From: Pseudomonas indica NBRC 103045
Lineage (GTDB): Bacteria; Pseudomonadota; Gammaproteobacteria; Pseudomonadales; Pseudomonadaceae
Assembly: GCF_002091635.1 (NCBI RefSeq)
Contig: NZ_BDAC01000014.1
Location: forward strand, 1-64,000
Direction: 5' to 3'
Length of the DNA stretch: 64,000 nucleotides
Of this stretch, positions 1 to 9,134 are shown one piece after another (the stretch's first letter is position 1; the number at the start of each line of letters is the position of its first letter). The notes beneath the pieces were generated by a model. The model saw only the letters and a list, made by a program, of their open reading frames with translations. It was not told the DNA's origin and did not search any database. A program made the position numbers and the translations under genes.

Positions 1-1149
1 GGAGAAACCAAGGTCGAAACTTTCACCGTGAGCACGCTGGACGGTACGCAGCACACGATTACCGTGACCATCCACGGTGTGAACGATGCTGCGGTATTCG
101 CACCTGGCGGCAGGCAGGGCTATGTTCAGGAGGACGCTCGCTTCAGTTCGGAGGGCCGTGTCAGCGTGGCGGACGGGGATCAGGGAGAAGCCATTATCGT
201 GGCGCAGACTGCCATGCCCGGCTTGTATGGGCAGTTCAGCATCGATGCCGCCGGTTTCTGGCGCTACGAGCTGAACAATGCCGATCCGGTCGTGCAGGCG
301 CTCGGCACGGGCGATACCCGGCTCGAGACCTTCACTGTCACGACCCTTGACGGGAGTTCGACCACGGTGACGGTTGTGGTGCAGGGGTTGGACGAACCCG
401 TGGTCCCGGCCGCCCGGCCACCGGTGGAGCCGCCGCCGGTGCTGGTGACCCCGCCGCAGCCTGCGCCAGCCCCGATACCGGCTCCGGCCATTCCCGATCC
501 GGTTGCGCCGCCAGCGCCGCCGACCCCGTTCAACGCCACAGTGCTGCCGGCGAACAACCTGTCCGCGCCTTCGCCCGTTGCGCCGCCGCTGGTCGCCGCC
601 GTGCAGAGCCGCGAGCTGGATCTGTTGCTGCAGGCACGTGGCGATTATTACGAACTCTATACCCAGCGTGGCGGTTTCCAGATGCTGGTGATCGAGGCGC
701 CCCAGCCGCGCCTGAGCCTGTATCACGGCATTGCGGATCAATACGCCGAAACGGAGACCCAGACCAGCTTCTCGGTGCCCTACGATGCGTTCGCCCACAC
801 CGATCCGAACGAGCGCATCCTGCTCAGCGCCACGTTGGCCAATGGTCAACGGCTCCCCGCTTGGGTGCGCTTCGACCCACGCAGCGGCAAGTTCGAACTG
901 GTCGCCCCGGCCGGTTACCGGGGCGAGCTGAACATCAAGGTGGTGGCCCGCGATAGCCAGGGACGTGAGGCCAGTGCTCTGTTCCGCTTCAATGTGGGCG
1001 ATCACCGGGCAGCCGCAGCGGGTAGCCGCGGCGGACTCTCGGATCAACTGCGCCAGGCCGCTGCCCTGCGTTCAGCGGAGGCTCAGGTACGGGCAATGTC
1101 CACAGGCCAGGTGCCCTCCGACGTCCGGGCCGGGGCCAAGGTGGACTAG
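1..1149 (+). CDS. VCBS-repeat large surface/adhesin protein, C-terminal part
   Basis: The frame is open from the first base of the window, so the gene starts upstream and only the last 382 residues are seen. Two VCBS/cadherin-like repeat units are visible (pattern ETFTVxTLDG ... TVTVxxxGxxD, near residues 6-35 and 98-125), then a proline-rich linker (about residues 130-190) and a globular C-terminal region that ends without RTX nonapeptides. VCBS repeats are typical of very large secreted adhesins. The stop lies two bases before the HlyD-like gene, so the three genes 1-4558 are probably one operon for making and exporting or processing the surface protein. Family is clear, exact role is inferred. 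Confidence 0.75.
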   Translation, partial: GETKVETFTVSTLDGTQHTITVTIHGVNDAAVFAPGGRQGYVQEDARFSSEGRVSVADGDQGEAIIVAQTAMPGLYGQFSIDAAGFWRYELNNADPVVQALGTGDTRLETFTVTTLDGSSTTVTVVVQGLDEPVVPAARPPVEPPPVLVTPPQPAPAPIPAPAIPDPVAPPAPPTPFNATVLPANNLSAPSPVAPPLVAAVQSRELDLLLQARGDYYELYTQRGGFQMLVIEAPQPRLSLYHGIADQYAETETQTSFSVPYDAFAHTDPNERILLSATLANGQRLPAWVRFDPRSGKFELVAPAGYRGELNIKVVARDSQGREASALFRFNVGDHRAAAAGSRGGLSDQLRQAAALRSAEAQVRAMSTGQVPSDVRAGAKVD

Positions 1150-1151
1150 CG

Positions 1152-2456
1152 ATGGAGCGGTCTCCGCTTGCTGCCCTGCTCGAGCTGGGCCGTCAGGCCC
1201 GCCAGGCCGAGTCGCTCAGCGAGCTGCAGTTCCTGCTGGTCAACGACAGTCACGCCCTGGCGCCTTACCGGCAGGCGGCGTTCTGGACCGCCGACAAGGG
1301 CGTGCGGGCCCTGTCCGGCGTGGTGCAGGTCGAGGCCAACGTGCCTTACGCCCTCTGGCTCGACGCGCTCGGTCGACAGCTGATCCAGGAGCCCGAGGCC
1401 CGCGTTGTCGAGCGGGCGGCGCTGCCGGATGCGCTGGCCCGCGAGTGGGATGAATGGTTGCCGTCCGAAGCGCTCTGGCTGCCGTTGGGCGGGGACGCCG
1501 GCGTGCTGCTGGCGCGTGATCTGCCCTGGCGCGACCCTGAGCTGGCTCTGCTCACCGAGTGGGCCGGTATCTGGCACCACGCCTGGCAAGCCCGCCAGAT
1601 GTCCCGGCGGGGCTGGGCCTTCTGGCGGCGCGATGCGCAGAAGACCCCCCGTGGCTGGCGCCCGTGGCGCTGGGCAATCGCCCTCGGCGTGCTTGCGCTC
1701 GTTCCTGTCCGCCTGACGGTGCTGGCCCCCGGTGAGCTGGTGCCGGCCAACCCGGCGGTCATCCGGGCGCCGCTCGAGGGCGTGATCGATACCTTTCACG
1801 TGCAGCCCAACGAGGCGGTCCACCAGGGCCAGCCGCTGTTCGGCTTCGATGAGGCGCTGATCCAGAACCGTCTTGATGTGGCGCAACAGGCGTTGGCCAC
1901 GGCCGAGACCGAATACCGCCAGGCGGCGCAGCAGGCGCTTTCCGACCCACGTGCGAAGGCGCAACTGGCAGTGCTCACCGGAAAGATCGAGGAGAAGCGT
2001 GCCGAGGTCGCCTACGGAACCGAGCAGTTGCAGCGGGCCCGCGTGCTCGCCCCCCGCGATGGCATCGCCTTGTTCGACGACCCATCCGAGTGGATCGGTC
2101 GGCCAGTCACCGTCGGCGAGCGCATCATGCGCATTGCCGCGCCGCAGGATGTGGAGGTCGAAGCCTGGGTCTCGCTGGCCGATGCCATCCCGCTGGCCGA
2201 CGGCAGCCGGGTCGCCTTGCACCTTAACGCCAGCCCGCTGGCGCCGGTCGATGCGACGTTGCGTTATTTCGCCCACGATGCGGTGGAGCGGCCCGACGGA
2301 ACCTACGCCTACCGCGTCCGCGCCCGGCTGGCTTCGCCCACCGAGCACAGGGTAGGACTCAAGGGCACCGCCAAGTTCAGCGGGCGCTGGGTGCCGCTTG
2401 GCTATTGGGCGCTGCGCAGGCCGCTGGCCAGCCTGCGCGCGGCGACCGGATGGTGA
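1152..2456 (+). CDS. HlyD-family membrane fusion / adaptor protein
   Basis: 434 residues. An N-terminal soluble part (about 1-165) of unrecognised type is followed by one membrane helix (about 173-191), a biotinyl-lipoyl-like barrel half (about 195-234), a coiled coil rich in A, E and Q (about 235-300) and the second barrel half with a beta-barrel domain. This is the architecture of periplasmic adaptor proteins of the HlyD/RND type, here with an extra N-terminal domain. The ATG lies two bases after the upstream stop and the stop overlaps the start region of the next gene, so the three genes are translationally linked. The likely role is in transport or presentation of the adhesin; the substrate is inferred from neighbourhood. 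Confidence 0.75.
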   Translation: MERSPLAALLELGRQARQAESLSELQFLLVNDSHALAPYRQAAFWTADKGVRALSGVVQVEANVPYALWLDALGRQLIQEPEARVVERAALPDALAREWDEWLPSEALWLPLGGDAGVLLARDLPWRDPELALLTEWAGIWHHAWQARQMSRRGWAFWRRDAQKTPRGWRPWRWAIALGVLALVPVRLTVLAPGELVPANPAVIRAPLEGVIDTFHVQPNEAVHQGQPLFGFDEALIQNRLDVAQQALATAETEYRQAAQQALSDPRAKAQLAVLTGKIEEKRAEVAYGTEQLQRARVLAPRDGIALFDDPSEWIGRPVTVGERIMRIAAPQDVEVEAWVSLADAIPLADGSRVALHLNASPLAPVDATLRYFAHDAVERPDGTYAYRVRARLASPTEHRVGLKGTAKFSGRWVPLGYWALRRPLASLRAATGW

Positions 2457-2458
2457 GC

Positions 2459-4558
2459 ATGAATTGGCCCCTGCTGCGCGAGGAGCTGGCCCTGATGCCC
2501 GGCCCGGCCTTGGCCGACGGCCAGCCAAGCTGGACGTTGCACGACCCGGCCCGCAACCGTTTCTTCAACATCGACTGGCCCACCTTCGAGGTCCTGCGTC
2601 GCTGGTCGTTCGCCGATGCCCAGGCGATCGTCGAGAGCGTGCGCCAGGAATCGACCCTCGCGCTCGAGCCCGAGGACGTCGAGCGGGTGACGCGCTTCCT
2701 TGGCGAGAACCAGCTGCTCCAGGCTCGTCCCGGCAATGCCCGGAAACTGGCAGAGCGCCTGGGGCAGATGCAGGGCAGCCGTTTCAAGTGGCTGCTGCAC
2801 CATTACCTGTTCTTCCGCGTGCCCCTGGTGCGTCCCGATGCCTGGCTGGGGCGCTGGCAGGGGGTGGCCGGGCGCTTCTACAGCCGTGGCTTTGCCCTGC
2901 TGACGCTGGGTGCGCTGCTGCTGGGCCTGGGCCAGGTGGCACGGCAGTGGGACAGTTTCACCGCGTCGTTGGTCGACACCTTCACTTGGCAAGGACTGGC
3001 CGCCTACGGGGTGGCCGTATTCCTGGTCAAGCTGCTGCACGAGCTCGGCCATGCCTTCACCGCGAAGCGCCTGGGCTGCCGGGTGCCGACCATGGGCGTG
3101 GCTTTCCTGGTCCTCTGGCCGATGGCCTACACCGACACCAACGACACCTGGCGTCTGACCAGCCGCTGGCAGCGTTTGCGAGTGGCCGCCGCCGGCATCG
3201 TTACCGAGCTGGGTGTGGCCGCCTGGGCGACCCTGGCCTGGGGCCTGCTGCCGGACGGGGAGCTGCGCTCGGCGGCCTTCGTGCTGGCCACCACCAGTTG
3301 GGTCGCCACCCTGGCGATCAACGCCAGCCCCTTCATGCGCTTCGATGGCTATTTCATCCTCGCCGACTGGCTGGACATGCCCAACCTGCACGAGCGCAGT
3401 TTCGCCCTGGCGCGCTGGAAGTTGCGGGAATGGTTGTTCGATCTGGGCGAAGAGCGCCCCGAGCACTTCGTGCCGGCCAAGGAGCGGGCGCTGGTCGCCT
3501 TCGCCTGGGTGACCTGGGCGTATCGCCTGGTGGTCTTCCTCGGCATCGCGGTGCTGGTCTATCACTTCGCGGTCAAGGCTATCGGCATCCTGCTGTTCAT
3601 GGTTGAAATCGGCTGGTTCATCCTGATGCCGATCCGTCACGAACTGCGCGCCTGGAAGGAGCGCTGGCCCGCCATTCGCGGCCGGCGGCGCAGCCGTATC
3701 AGTCTGGTCGTGGCCCTGCTGCTGGTGGCGCTGGTGCTGTTGCCCTGGCCCGGCCGGGTTACCGTCAGCGGCCTGTTGCGGCCGATAGCGGTCTGGCCGG
3801 TGCATGCGCCGGGGCCAGCCTATCTCGATGCGCTGCCTCATGCCGAGGGGGATGTCATCGAAGCGGGCGAAGTCCTTGTCCGCTTGGCAGCGCCGGACGT
3901 CCAGGTGCGTCGTGATGCGGCTGCGGCCCAGGTGGAGCGCCTGCGCTGGCTGGCGGCGTCCGCGGGTTTCGATAGCGAATCCCGCGCCCGCCTGCAAAGC
4001 GCCCAGGAAGAGCTCGCTACCGCCGAAACCGCGCTCGCTGGCCTGGACCAAGAACTGGCGCGCTACCAGCCCAAGGCCCCGTTCGCCGGATACCTGTATG
4101 ACCTCGACCCCGATCTGCAGGCCGGGCAATGGCTCGGTTCGAAAGAGCGCATCGCGCTCCTGGTCGGCCGGGAGGGGTATATGGTGGAAACCTTCCTCGA
4201 CGAAGAAGCGGTCAAGCGCGTCGCCCTGGGCGATACGGCGGCCTTCGTCAGCGACGGCGGAGAGGGCGGGCGCCTCGATCTGGTGGTTCGCCACATCGAC
4301 GCGGATGCTACGCGGGTACTCGCCAACGGCATGCTCTCGGCACAGGCCGGCGGCCACATCCTCGTGCGGGAACGCCGGGGCCAACGGGTTCCCGAGCGAG
4401 GCGTCTACCGCGTCGTGCTGGCGGTAGCGCCACCCCTGGAGAGACTGGCCGGCCGCTCCTGGCGGGGAACCGTCGTCATCCACGGCGGCTGGGAAGCACC
4501 GGCCTGGCGATACCTGCGCAATGCCTTTGCGGTGTTGTTGCGCGAGGCGAGTCTTTGA
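2459..4558 (+). CDS. Membrane M50-type zinc peptidase fused to HlyD-like domain
   Basis: About 700 residues. The zinc motif HELGH is at residues 194-198 inside a membrane helix, and a second motif with FDGYF and D (around 290-300) supplies the third ligand, as in site-2-protease (M50) proteins. Several further hydrophobic segments (about 145-165, 210-290, 355-450) follow, then a soluble C-terminal part with an HlyD/biotinyl-lipoyl-like hairpin and coiled coil. M50 proteins joined to HlyD parts occur next to large adhesins and RND adaptors. The upstream stop at 2454-2456 overlaps alternative starts ATG 2450 and GTG 2453; ATG 2459 was chosen for the GGTGA motif just before it. Followed by a terminator. 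Confidence 0.75.
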   Translation: MNWPLLREELALMPGPALADGQPSWTLHDPARNRFFNIDWPTFEVLRRWSFADAQAIVESVRQESTLALEPEDVERVTRFLGENQLLQARPGNARKLAERLGQMQGSRFKWLLHHYLFFRVPLVRPDAWLGRWQGVAGRFYSRGFALLTLGALLLGLGQVARQWDSFTASLVDTFTWQGLAAYGVAVFLVKLLHELGHAFTAKRLGCRVPTMGVAFLVLWPMAYTDTNDTWRLTSRWQRLRVAAAGIVTELGVAAWATLAWGLLPDGELRSAAFVLATTSWVATLAINASPFMRFDGYFILADWLDMPNLHERSFALARWKLREWLFDLGEERPEHFVPAKERALVAFAWVTWAYRLVVFLGIAVLVYHFAVKAIGILLFMVEIGWFILMPIRHELRAWKERWPAIRGRRRSRISLVVALLLVALVLLPWPGRVTVSGLLRPIAVWPVHAPGPAYLDALPHAEGDVIEAGEVLVRLAAPDVQVRRDAAAAQVERLRWLAASAGFDSESRARLQSAQEELATAETALAGLDQELARYQPKAPFAGYLYDLDPDLQAGQWLGSKERIALLVGREGYMVETFLDEEAVKRVALGDTAAFVSDGGEGGRLDLVVRHIDADATRVLANGMLSAQAGGHILVRERRGQRVPERGVYRVVLAVAPPLERLAGRSWRGTVVIHGGWEAPAWRYLRNAFAVLLREASL

Positions 4559-4589
4559 AGTGTGGTGCTGCCGGAAAACGGGCAAGAAA

Positions 4590-4626
4590 AAACCCCAACC
4601 GGAGACGGTTGGGGTTTCGTTTTTGG
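4590..4626 (+). terminator. Rho-independent terminator of adhesin operon
   Basis: A perfect 12-bp stem (4590-4601 with 4606-4617) with a GAGA loop is followed by TTTCGTTTTT on the plus strand. An A-run lies on the other side, so it may also stop minus-strand transcripts from the UDG-like gene. Confidence 0.9.
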
Positions 4627-4782
4627 TGGTGGGGTGGAACCCTGCGCCAAACCTATGTAACTCAGCGCCTTAGAACCGCTGCTAACTCCTGCGGAAAGGT
4701 GCGGAATCCAGCCCCTACTGCCGACAATCCTACCAGTTCTGCCTCGGCCTGGTCACCAACCGTGCGCATCAGACAGAACGCC

Positions 4783-4818
4783 AGTTCGATTCCCGTTTGC
4801 GGAATTGAACCCGCGTCC
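4783..4818. repeat. T-arm-like inverted repeat; candidate attachment-site remnant
   Basis: The plus strand has AGTTCGATTCCC (T-loop-like) at 4783-4794 and the minus strand has GGACGCGGGTTCAATTCC (4818 to 4801), matching the T arm at the 3' end of one-piece tmRNAs in 17 of 18 positions as I recall them. The two motifs face each other and form an imperfect hairpin. It lies between the host operon terminator and the first defence gene, where an integration site would be expected. No full tRNA or tmRNA can be folded here, so this is only a candidate att scar. The rest of 4627-4841 holds no gene I can support. Confidence 0.35.
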
Positions 4819-4841
4819 GCATCGACTCACCCGACCTTCGA

Positions 4842-5603
4842 TCAGGCGGTAACGAACCGCTCCCGAAATGCTCGCCGGCCCTGGTCGTAAGGCACAGGGT
4901 TGGTGGCGTGCGGGATCGGCGCGCTTCTGTCGCCGATGAGGTAGTTGATCCGGTAGGTGCAGTTGCCGGATGGGTGCAGCATGCCGCCAATCACCCGTTC
5001 GGGATTCAGCACCCGCTCCTGGATCAGACGATCCAGCACCTTCTGGACCTGCGGCCCGAGACCGACGAACACGGCGTCCTTCAGCTCCTCGACCTCCGCA
5101 GCGAAGTTCTCCAGCAGGTACTTCCTCAGCAAGGGGTGCTTGGTCATGTCCGGTGAGCCACGGTAGTCGTCGTCCTTGACGAACACCGGATAGCGCAGCA
5201 GCGAGGTTGTCTGCACCAAGTGGCGCGAGGTGGAGAACAGGTCGGCCGAATCGGTCAGGCCAAGCCACTTGTGGAAGCCCCAATGGTTGAGCTGGTTGAT
5301 GAGGTTGCTTCGCAACGGCTCGCCACTGAACGCGCCGACGCTCTTGGCAGCCTGAATCGCCTCCATGCTGGACTTGCCGGCCTGAAGCGCGCGCCGCGCC
5401 TCGTTGTTGGCATTGACCATCTGGGTGGGGCCCGGAGTGATCCCGACCAGAACGATCCGCGCACTCGGATTGATGTACTCGAACGGTGCGTAATAGATCT
5501 TCACGTCGCCACTTGCATCCATTAGGAGGCGCGGATCGCGCACCACCGGAGGCGTCGCCCCACAGAGAATCGGCGCGTACTTTTCGATGAAGTCTGTTTT
5601 CAT
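4842..5603 (-). CDS. UDG-fold-like protein (uracil-DNA glycosylase-related)
   Basis: 253 residues. The segment GITPGPTQM (about residues 53-61) resembles UDG motif 1 (GxxPGxxx), and LHPSGNCTY near residues 208-216 resembles the HPS motif at the C-terminal active-site loop. There is no clear iron-sulfur cysteine set, so it is not a standard family-4 enzyme. UDG-fold proteins occur in several predicted defence loci. It is the last gene of a minus-strand operon behind the zinc protein (46-bp gap). Assignment to the fold is moderate; base excision activity is not shown. Confidence 0.55.
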   Translation of the reverse strand: MKTDFIEKYAPILCGATPPVVRDPRLLMDASGDVKIYYAPFEYINPSARIVLVGITPGPTQMVNANNEARRALQAGKSSMEAIQAAKSVGAFSGEPLRSNLINQLNHWGFHKWLGLTDSADLFSTSRHLVQTTSLLRYPVFVKDDDYRGSPDMTKHPLLRKYLLENFAAEVEELKDAVFVGLGPQVQKVLDRLIQERVLNPERVIGGMLHPSGNCTYRINYLIGDRSAPIPHATNPVPYDQGRRAFRERFVTA

Positions 5604-5649
5604 TGTTTGATGTGTCCTGGTCTACGGCTGGTCCGACAGCCTGCTGAAA

Positions 5650-6159
5650 TTAGTCCGAAGCCCACAGCCGATCGTCATCCTGAGTCGCGGCCCAGAAGTC
5701 ATCGAACAGCGCCAGCTTGGCTTCGTCCTTGGTCGCGTAGGTCTTGGTGCTGAACCGGCTGCCGATCCGGTAGCCCCACCGCTTGAACTTGTTCATGTGG
5801 ACGCCGAGGTTGTGCCCATCGACGTTCAGGAAGCTGTTCCCCTTGGCGGACACCCGCCACTTGCGCTGCAGCCATCGGGTTCGACGTGCTGCTCGGTTGC
5901 GCAACTTGGCCTCACGCCGTTTCGGCCCCTCGTAGTCGCCGCTCATCTTCTCGGCGCAGACGCACCCGACGTCGAAGTTCTCGTCCAGATCCGGGTGCTC
6001 CATGATGTGGACGTAGCGGATCTTCTCGTTGCCGCACATCTGGCAGGTCGCGTAATCGGTTTCGTCCGCCGACTCGCCGTCGGCCCGCAGGTCGACCACG
6101 TCCACGCAGTGCCATCCTTTGTGGGGCACCCCCGACTGGTCCCATTGATTTCCGTTCAT
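5650..6159 (-). CDS. Small zinc-cysteine protein, function unknown
   Basis: 169 residues. A four-cysteine cluster CxxC (TCQMCGNE, around 37-45) and CVC about 25 residues later suggests a zinc ribbon, followed by a basic helix (KRREAKLRNRAARRTRWLQRKW) that could bind nucleic acid. I do not recognise a named family. It is the middle gene of an operon with an ADP-ribosylglycohydrolase 16 bp upstream and the UDG-like gene downstream, which suggests a joint role in nucleic-acid or ADP-ribose chemistry. Confidence 0.6.
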   Translation of the reverse strand: MNGNQWDQSGVPHKGWHCVDVVDLRADGESADETDYATCQMCGNEKIRYVHIMEHPDLDENFDVGCVCAEKMSGDYEGPKRREAKLRNRAARRTRWLQRKWRVSAKGNSFLNVDGHNLGVHMNKFKRWGYRIGSRFSTKTYATKDEAKLALFDDFWAATQDDDRLWASD

Positions 6160-6175
6160 GCCAGTTCACTCCATC

Positions 6176-8053
6176 TCAGAATCCCGGGTACTTCCGCCAG
6201 ATCCGCTGATTCAGCTCTTCGTTGTCGCTGTATTCGCCGATCGCCCAATCCTTGAAGGCGTAGAGGTCTTCAGCCAATTCGGTGATGACGTCGCGCAGTT
6301 CCAGCGGCTCCAGCCACTCGGCAGGGATCGCCTTCACGCCGTGCATCGCGCCCAGCAGGTTGCCGACGATGGCTCCGGTCGAGTCGGAGTCACCATCGTG
6401 GTTCACGGCCAGGATCACGCCATGTTTGAAATTGCGGGCGACCAGCGCGCAATAGATGGAGATCGCCAGGGCCTCCTCGGCGATCCAGCCCTGGCCCAGC
6501 CGGGCAATGGCTTCTTCATGTGGCAAACCCGAATCGGCTAACTCCTCAGCCATCTCGATCGCACGCAACGTCTCTTCGTGGCGGGGCTCGGCTCGCAGGA
6601 GGCGTTTGGCGGCGGCCAATGCCTCGCGCAGTGACGCGCCATCGGTCAGTGCCAGGACCAGCACCGCCAGCACACCACCGGTCAGGGCTCCGGTCGGGTG
6701 CCCATGGGTCAGCGCAGCCAACTCGGTACCCAGCCGGAAGGCGTCTTGGGGAGATTCGTACTGCCGCAGGCGCCAGGCGAACAGACCGACCGGCGCAACC
6801 CGCATGACGCCGCCGCAGCCCTTGCTGTCGTTGCGGGCCAGCTCCCCGAGCGAGTTCATCGCCCGCAGGGCCGATAGGCAGGTGTTGCCCGGTGCGCGAC
6901 GGCTGTGCAGCTGACGCTGCTGAAACAGCCAGCCAGGCTCATCGGTGCCGAAGTCGATGTCGCATATCGGGCGTTCGCCTTGGCTTTGCAGCCAGCGCAA
7001 ATAGGCGTGCGCCGTTACCCCGGAATAGGTCGTGATGCCTTTGAAGCAGCCGCGCACCCAGCCTCGGATTAACCCCTCGGCGGTGAACAAGGTCATCTGC
7101 GTGTCGTCGGTGATCGTCCCCATGCCGCCATAAGCTGGTGCGTACTCGGTGATTCCCTTCGGGCCGAAGCGACGCAGAATCTCGGTCCGCTTCATGAACT
7201 CAACCGGTGCGCCCAGCGCATCGCCGACTGCACCACCGAGTAGGCAGCCCAGAAACCGCCCCTGGACCGTGCGCTTTTGCTGGCGCTTGCTGCGCCAGGC
7301 CGGAGGTGCCGGTGTCTCGAATTCTTCCGCCGCGCCCGTATCGGCAACAGGCTCCTCGTCCTCGTTGCTGGACAAGGTGTAGTAGACGCCCAGCTCTGCG
7401 ACGACGCGAGCGGCGGGCCGGGCGAGGAGGTCCAGCTGCTTACGCCACTCGGGCATATCGGAGCCATCCCAACGGATACCCAGGCCTTTCTCCCAGTAGG
7501 ACAGGTAGGCCTCGCCCCGGTCGGCAGCGTAGTAGTTGCCGTTGCCCGCAGAGCAGTCGAGCGCGTACTCCCAGTTGTTCTCGCGCATGCAGACACCGTG
7601 CTCAGGGTGAGGCACTTGCCCGAGCCCGATCAGGTACTCCGCGCTCTTGGCGTCCAACGGGCGAAACGCGGCCACCCGCAAGCGTCCATCGTCCCGGGCG
7701 GTGATGGCAGCGATCAGAGCATCGCCACGTTGGATGGTGACCAGTTTGCCGCCGAGTTCCACGGGCCCGACCTCGAGCCACCAGTGGTCACCGGCAGCGG
7801 AGATGACGTCGCGGGCATCGTCGGGCGCCAGTAGCTCGGCAAGCCGATCCATCGCGGGTTCGAGCTGCTGCCATTCGGCCTGCCCATCCCGGCTACGCTG
7901 TTGCAGGCCGTGCAGCATCGCGGCCAACGGCAGGTCTCCGTTGTCGAGCAAGGCCGACTTCAGATCGGCCGCTGGGATGGGGTACGGGATGTCCGGCAAC
8001 CCGTACCGCGCCAGCGTCTCTGGCTTGAGGTGAAGCTCTGCGAAATTCTGCAT
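6176..8053 (-). CDS. ADP-ribosylglycohydrolase (DraG-like) with N-terminal extension
   Basis: 625 residues. The C-terminal half carries the ADP-ribosylglycohydrolase motifs in order: GDALGAPVEF, ITDDTQMTLFTAEGL (the TDD metal ligands) and DSDSTGAIVGNLLGA, which hold two divalent ions and remove ADP-ribose from proteins or nucleic acids. About 270 N-terminal residues of unknown fold precede it, and are unusual in length for the family. Start ATG 8053 was preferred over an upstream start because the added residues look non-coding. It heads a three-gene minus-strand operon divergent from the WYL operon. ADP-ribose hydrolases act in toxin-antitoxin and defence systems; substrate here is unknown. 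Confidence 0.85.
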   Translation of the reverse strand: MQNFAELHLKPETLARYGLPDIPYPIPAADLKSALLDNGDLPLAAMLHGLQQRSRDGQAEWQQLEPAMDRLAELLAPDDARDVISAAGDHWWLEVGPVELGGKLVTIQRGDALIAAITARDDGRLRVAAFRPLDAKSAEYLIGLGQVPHPEHGVCMRENNWEYALDCSAGNGNYYAADRGEAYLSYWEKGLGIRWDGSDMPEWRKQLDLLARPAARVVAELGVYYTLSSNEDEEPVADTGAAEEFETPAPPAWRSKRQQKRTVQGRFLGCLLGGAVGDALGAPVEFMKRTEILRRFGPKGITEYAPAYGGMGTITDDTQMTLFTAEGLIRGWVRGCFKGITTYSGVTAHAYLRWLQSQGERPICDIDFGTDEPGWLFQQRQLHSRRAPGNTCLSALRAMNSLGELARNDSKGCGGVMRVAPVGLFAWRLRQYESPQDAFRLGTELAALTHGHPTGALTGGVLAVLVLALTDGASLREALAAAKRLLRAEPRHEETLRAIEMAEELADSGLPHEEAIARLGQGWIAEEALAISIYCALVARNFKHGVILAVNHDGDSDSTGAIVGNLLGAMHGVKAIPAEWLEPLELRDVITELAEDLYAFKDWAIGEYSDNEELNQRIWRKYPGF

Positions 8054-8133
8054 GGCGCCCGTACCGATCCTTTTATCGCTGCGCCGCTTGTGGTTATCAC
8101 AATACGACGCACACACAAATCAAAATAGAGTCA

Positions 8134-8162
8134 TGGACAGATTCTAGGACAGACCATATACT
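8134..8162 (+). promoter_or_regulatory. Sigma70-like promoter of the WYL-restriction operon
   Basis: TGGACA (8134-8139), 17 bp, TATACT (8157-8162), each five of six matches to consensus, 50 bp before the WYL start. The direct repeat GGACAGA (8135-8141 and 8147-8153, spacing 12 bp) overlaps the -35 and the spacer and could be an operator for the WYL protein. Confidence 0.6.
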
Positions 8163-8212
8163 TTCCGCAATAACCCGTACAAGCATTCGCTAACCCGAAC
8201 GAGCCAGCCAGG

Positions 8213-9133
8213 ATGTCGAACGAACAGCTTGCAGATCTAACCCAGCCACAACGCGACCGGCTCGCGTTCGTGGAGTTGCGCGTGCGCTTCATCGGGGAGA
8301 TACGCCGCCAGGACTTGGTCACGCGGTTTGGCATCCAGTCCGCCGCCGCATCCAGGGACTTGGCGCTGTACAAGGAGTTGGCACCGGGCAACATCGACTA
8401 CGACCCTAAGGGCAAGTCTTACGTCCTTGGGGCGAACTTCCGGCCCATCTTCGACTTTCCCCCAGAGCGGGTGCTGTCGTGGCTGACCCAGGGCTTTGGC
8501 GATGGCGAGCCCATGCAGCTCAAGGCCCCATTCACGAATGCTGTGCTGGCCAGCGAGAGCCCGTCACGGCTCACGCATCCGGATCTGGATGTGCTGGCGA
8601 GCGTGACCCGGGCGATCCATCAGGAATGTCCGCTTGGCATCGAGTACCACTCCATCTCCAGTGGTCGCACCGAACGGGACATCGTCCCGTTCGCGCTGAT
8701 CGACAACGGCCTGCGCTGGCACGTCCGCGCCTTCGACCGGAAGTCCCAGGAGTTCCGGGACTTCGTCATCACCCGGATCAAGCGCCCGGTCCTTATGAAA
8801 GATGCAGATGTGCAGCCCCATGAGCGCAGTGATCAGGACATCCAATGGACCCGGATTGTTGAGTTGGAGATCGTTCCGCACCCGGATCAACCCCGGCCGG
8901 AGATCACCGAGATGGATTACGGCATGCGAGATGGCGTGCTGCGGATGAAGCTGCGTGCCGCCACGGCTGGATACATCTTGCGGCAGTGGAGTGTGGACTG
9001 CTCTCCGGACCACAGTCTGCGCGGTTATGAATTCAGGCTCTGGCTGAAAGATCACCTGGCGCTGTACGGCGTCAAGAACGCTGTGTTGGCGCCGGGGTAC
9101 CGCTCGCCCGACCAAAACAAGGGAGAGCAATAA
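8213..9133 (+). CDS. WYL-domain transcriptional regulator
   Basis: 306 residues. An N-terminal winged-helix-like part (about 1-75) is followed by a WYL domain with IEYHSISSGRTERDIVPFALIDNGLRWHVRAF pattern near 140-175 and a C-terminal WCX-like domain. WYL proteins sense nucleic-acid ligands and control or accompany many defence loci. It is the first gene of the ten-gene operon, one base before the RecQ-like start, and a promoter with a direct repeat lies just upstream, so autoregulation is plausible. Confidence 0.85.
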   Translation: MSNEQLADLTQPQRDRLAFVELRVRFIGEIRRQDLVTRFGIQSAAASRDLALYKELAPGNIDYDPKGKSYVLGANFRPIFDFPPERVLSWLTQGFGDGEPMQLKAPFTNAVLASESPSRLTHPDLDVLASVTRAIHQECPLGIEYHSISSGRTERDIVPFALIDNGLRWHVRAFDRKSQEFRDFVITRIKRPVLMKDADVQPHERSDQDIQWTRIVELEIVPHPDQPRPEITEMDYGMRDGVLRMKLRAATAGYILRQWSVDCSPDHSLRGYEFRLWLKDHLALYGVKNAVLAPGYRSPDQNKGEQ

Positions 9134-9134
9134 C

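Noticed and set aside
1146-2528. Long minus-strand open frames opposite the HlyD and M50 genes
   Set aside because: They mirror the coding frames in GC-rich DNA and show proline/arginine/glycine-rich low-complexity products, a shadow effect.
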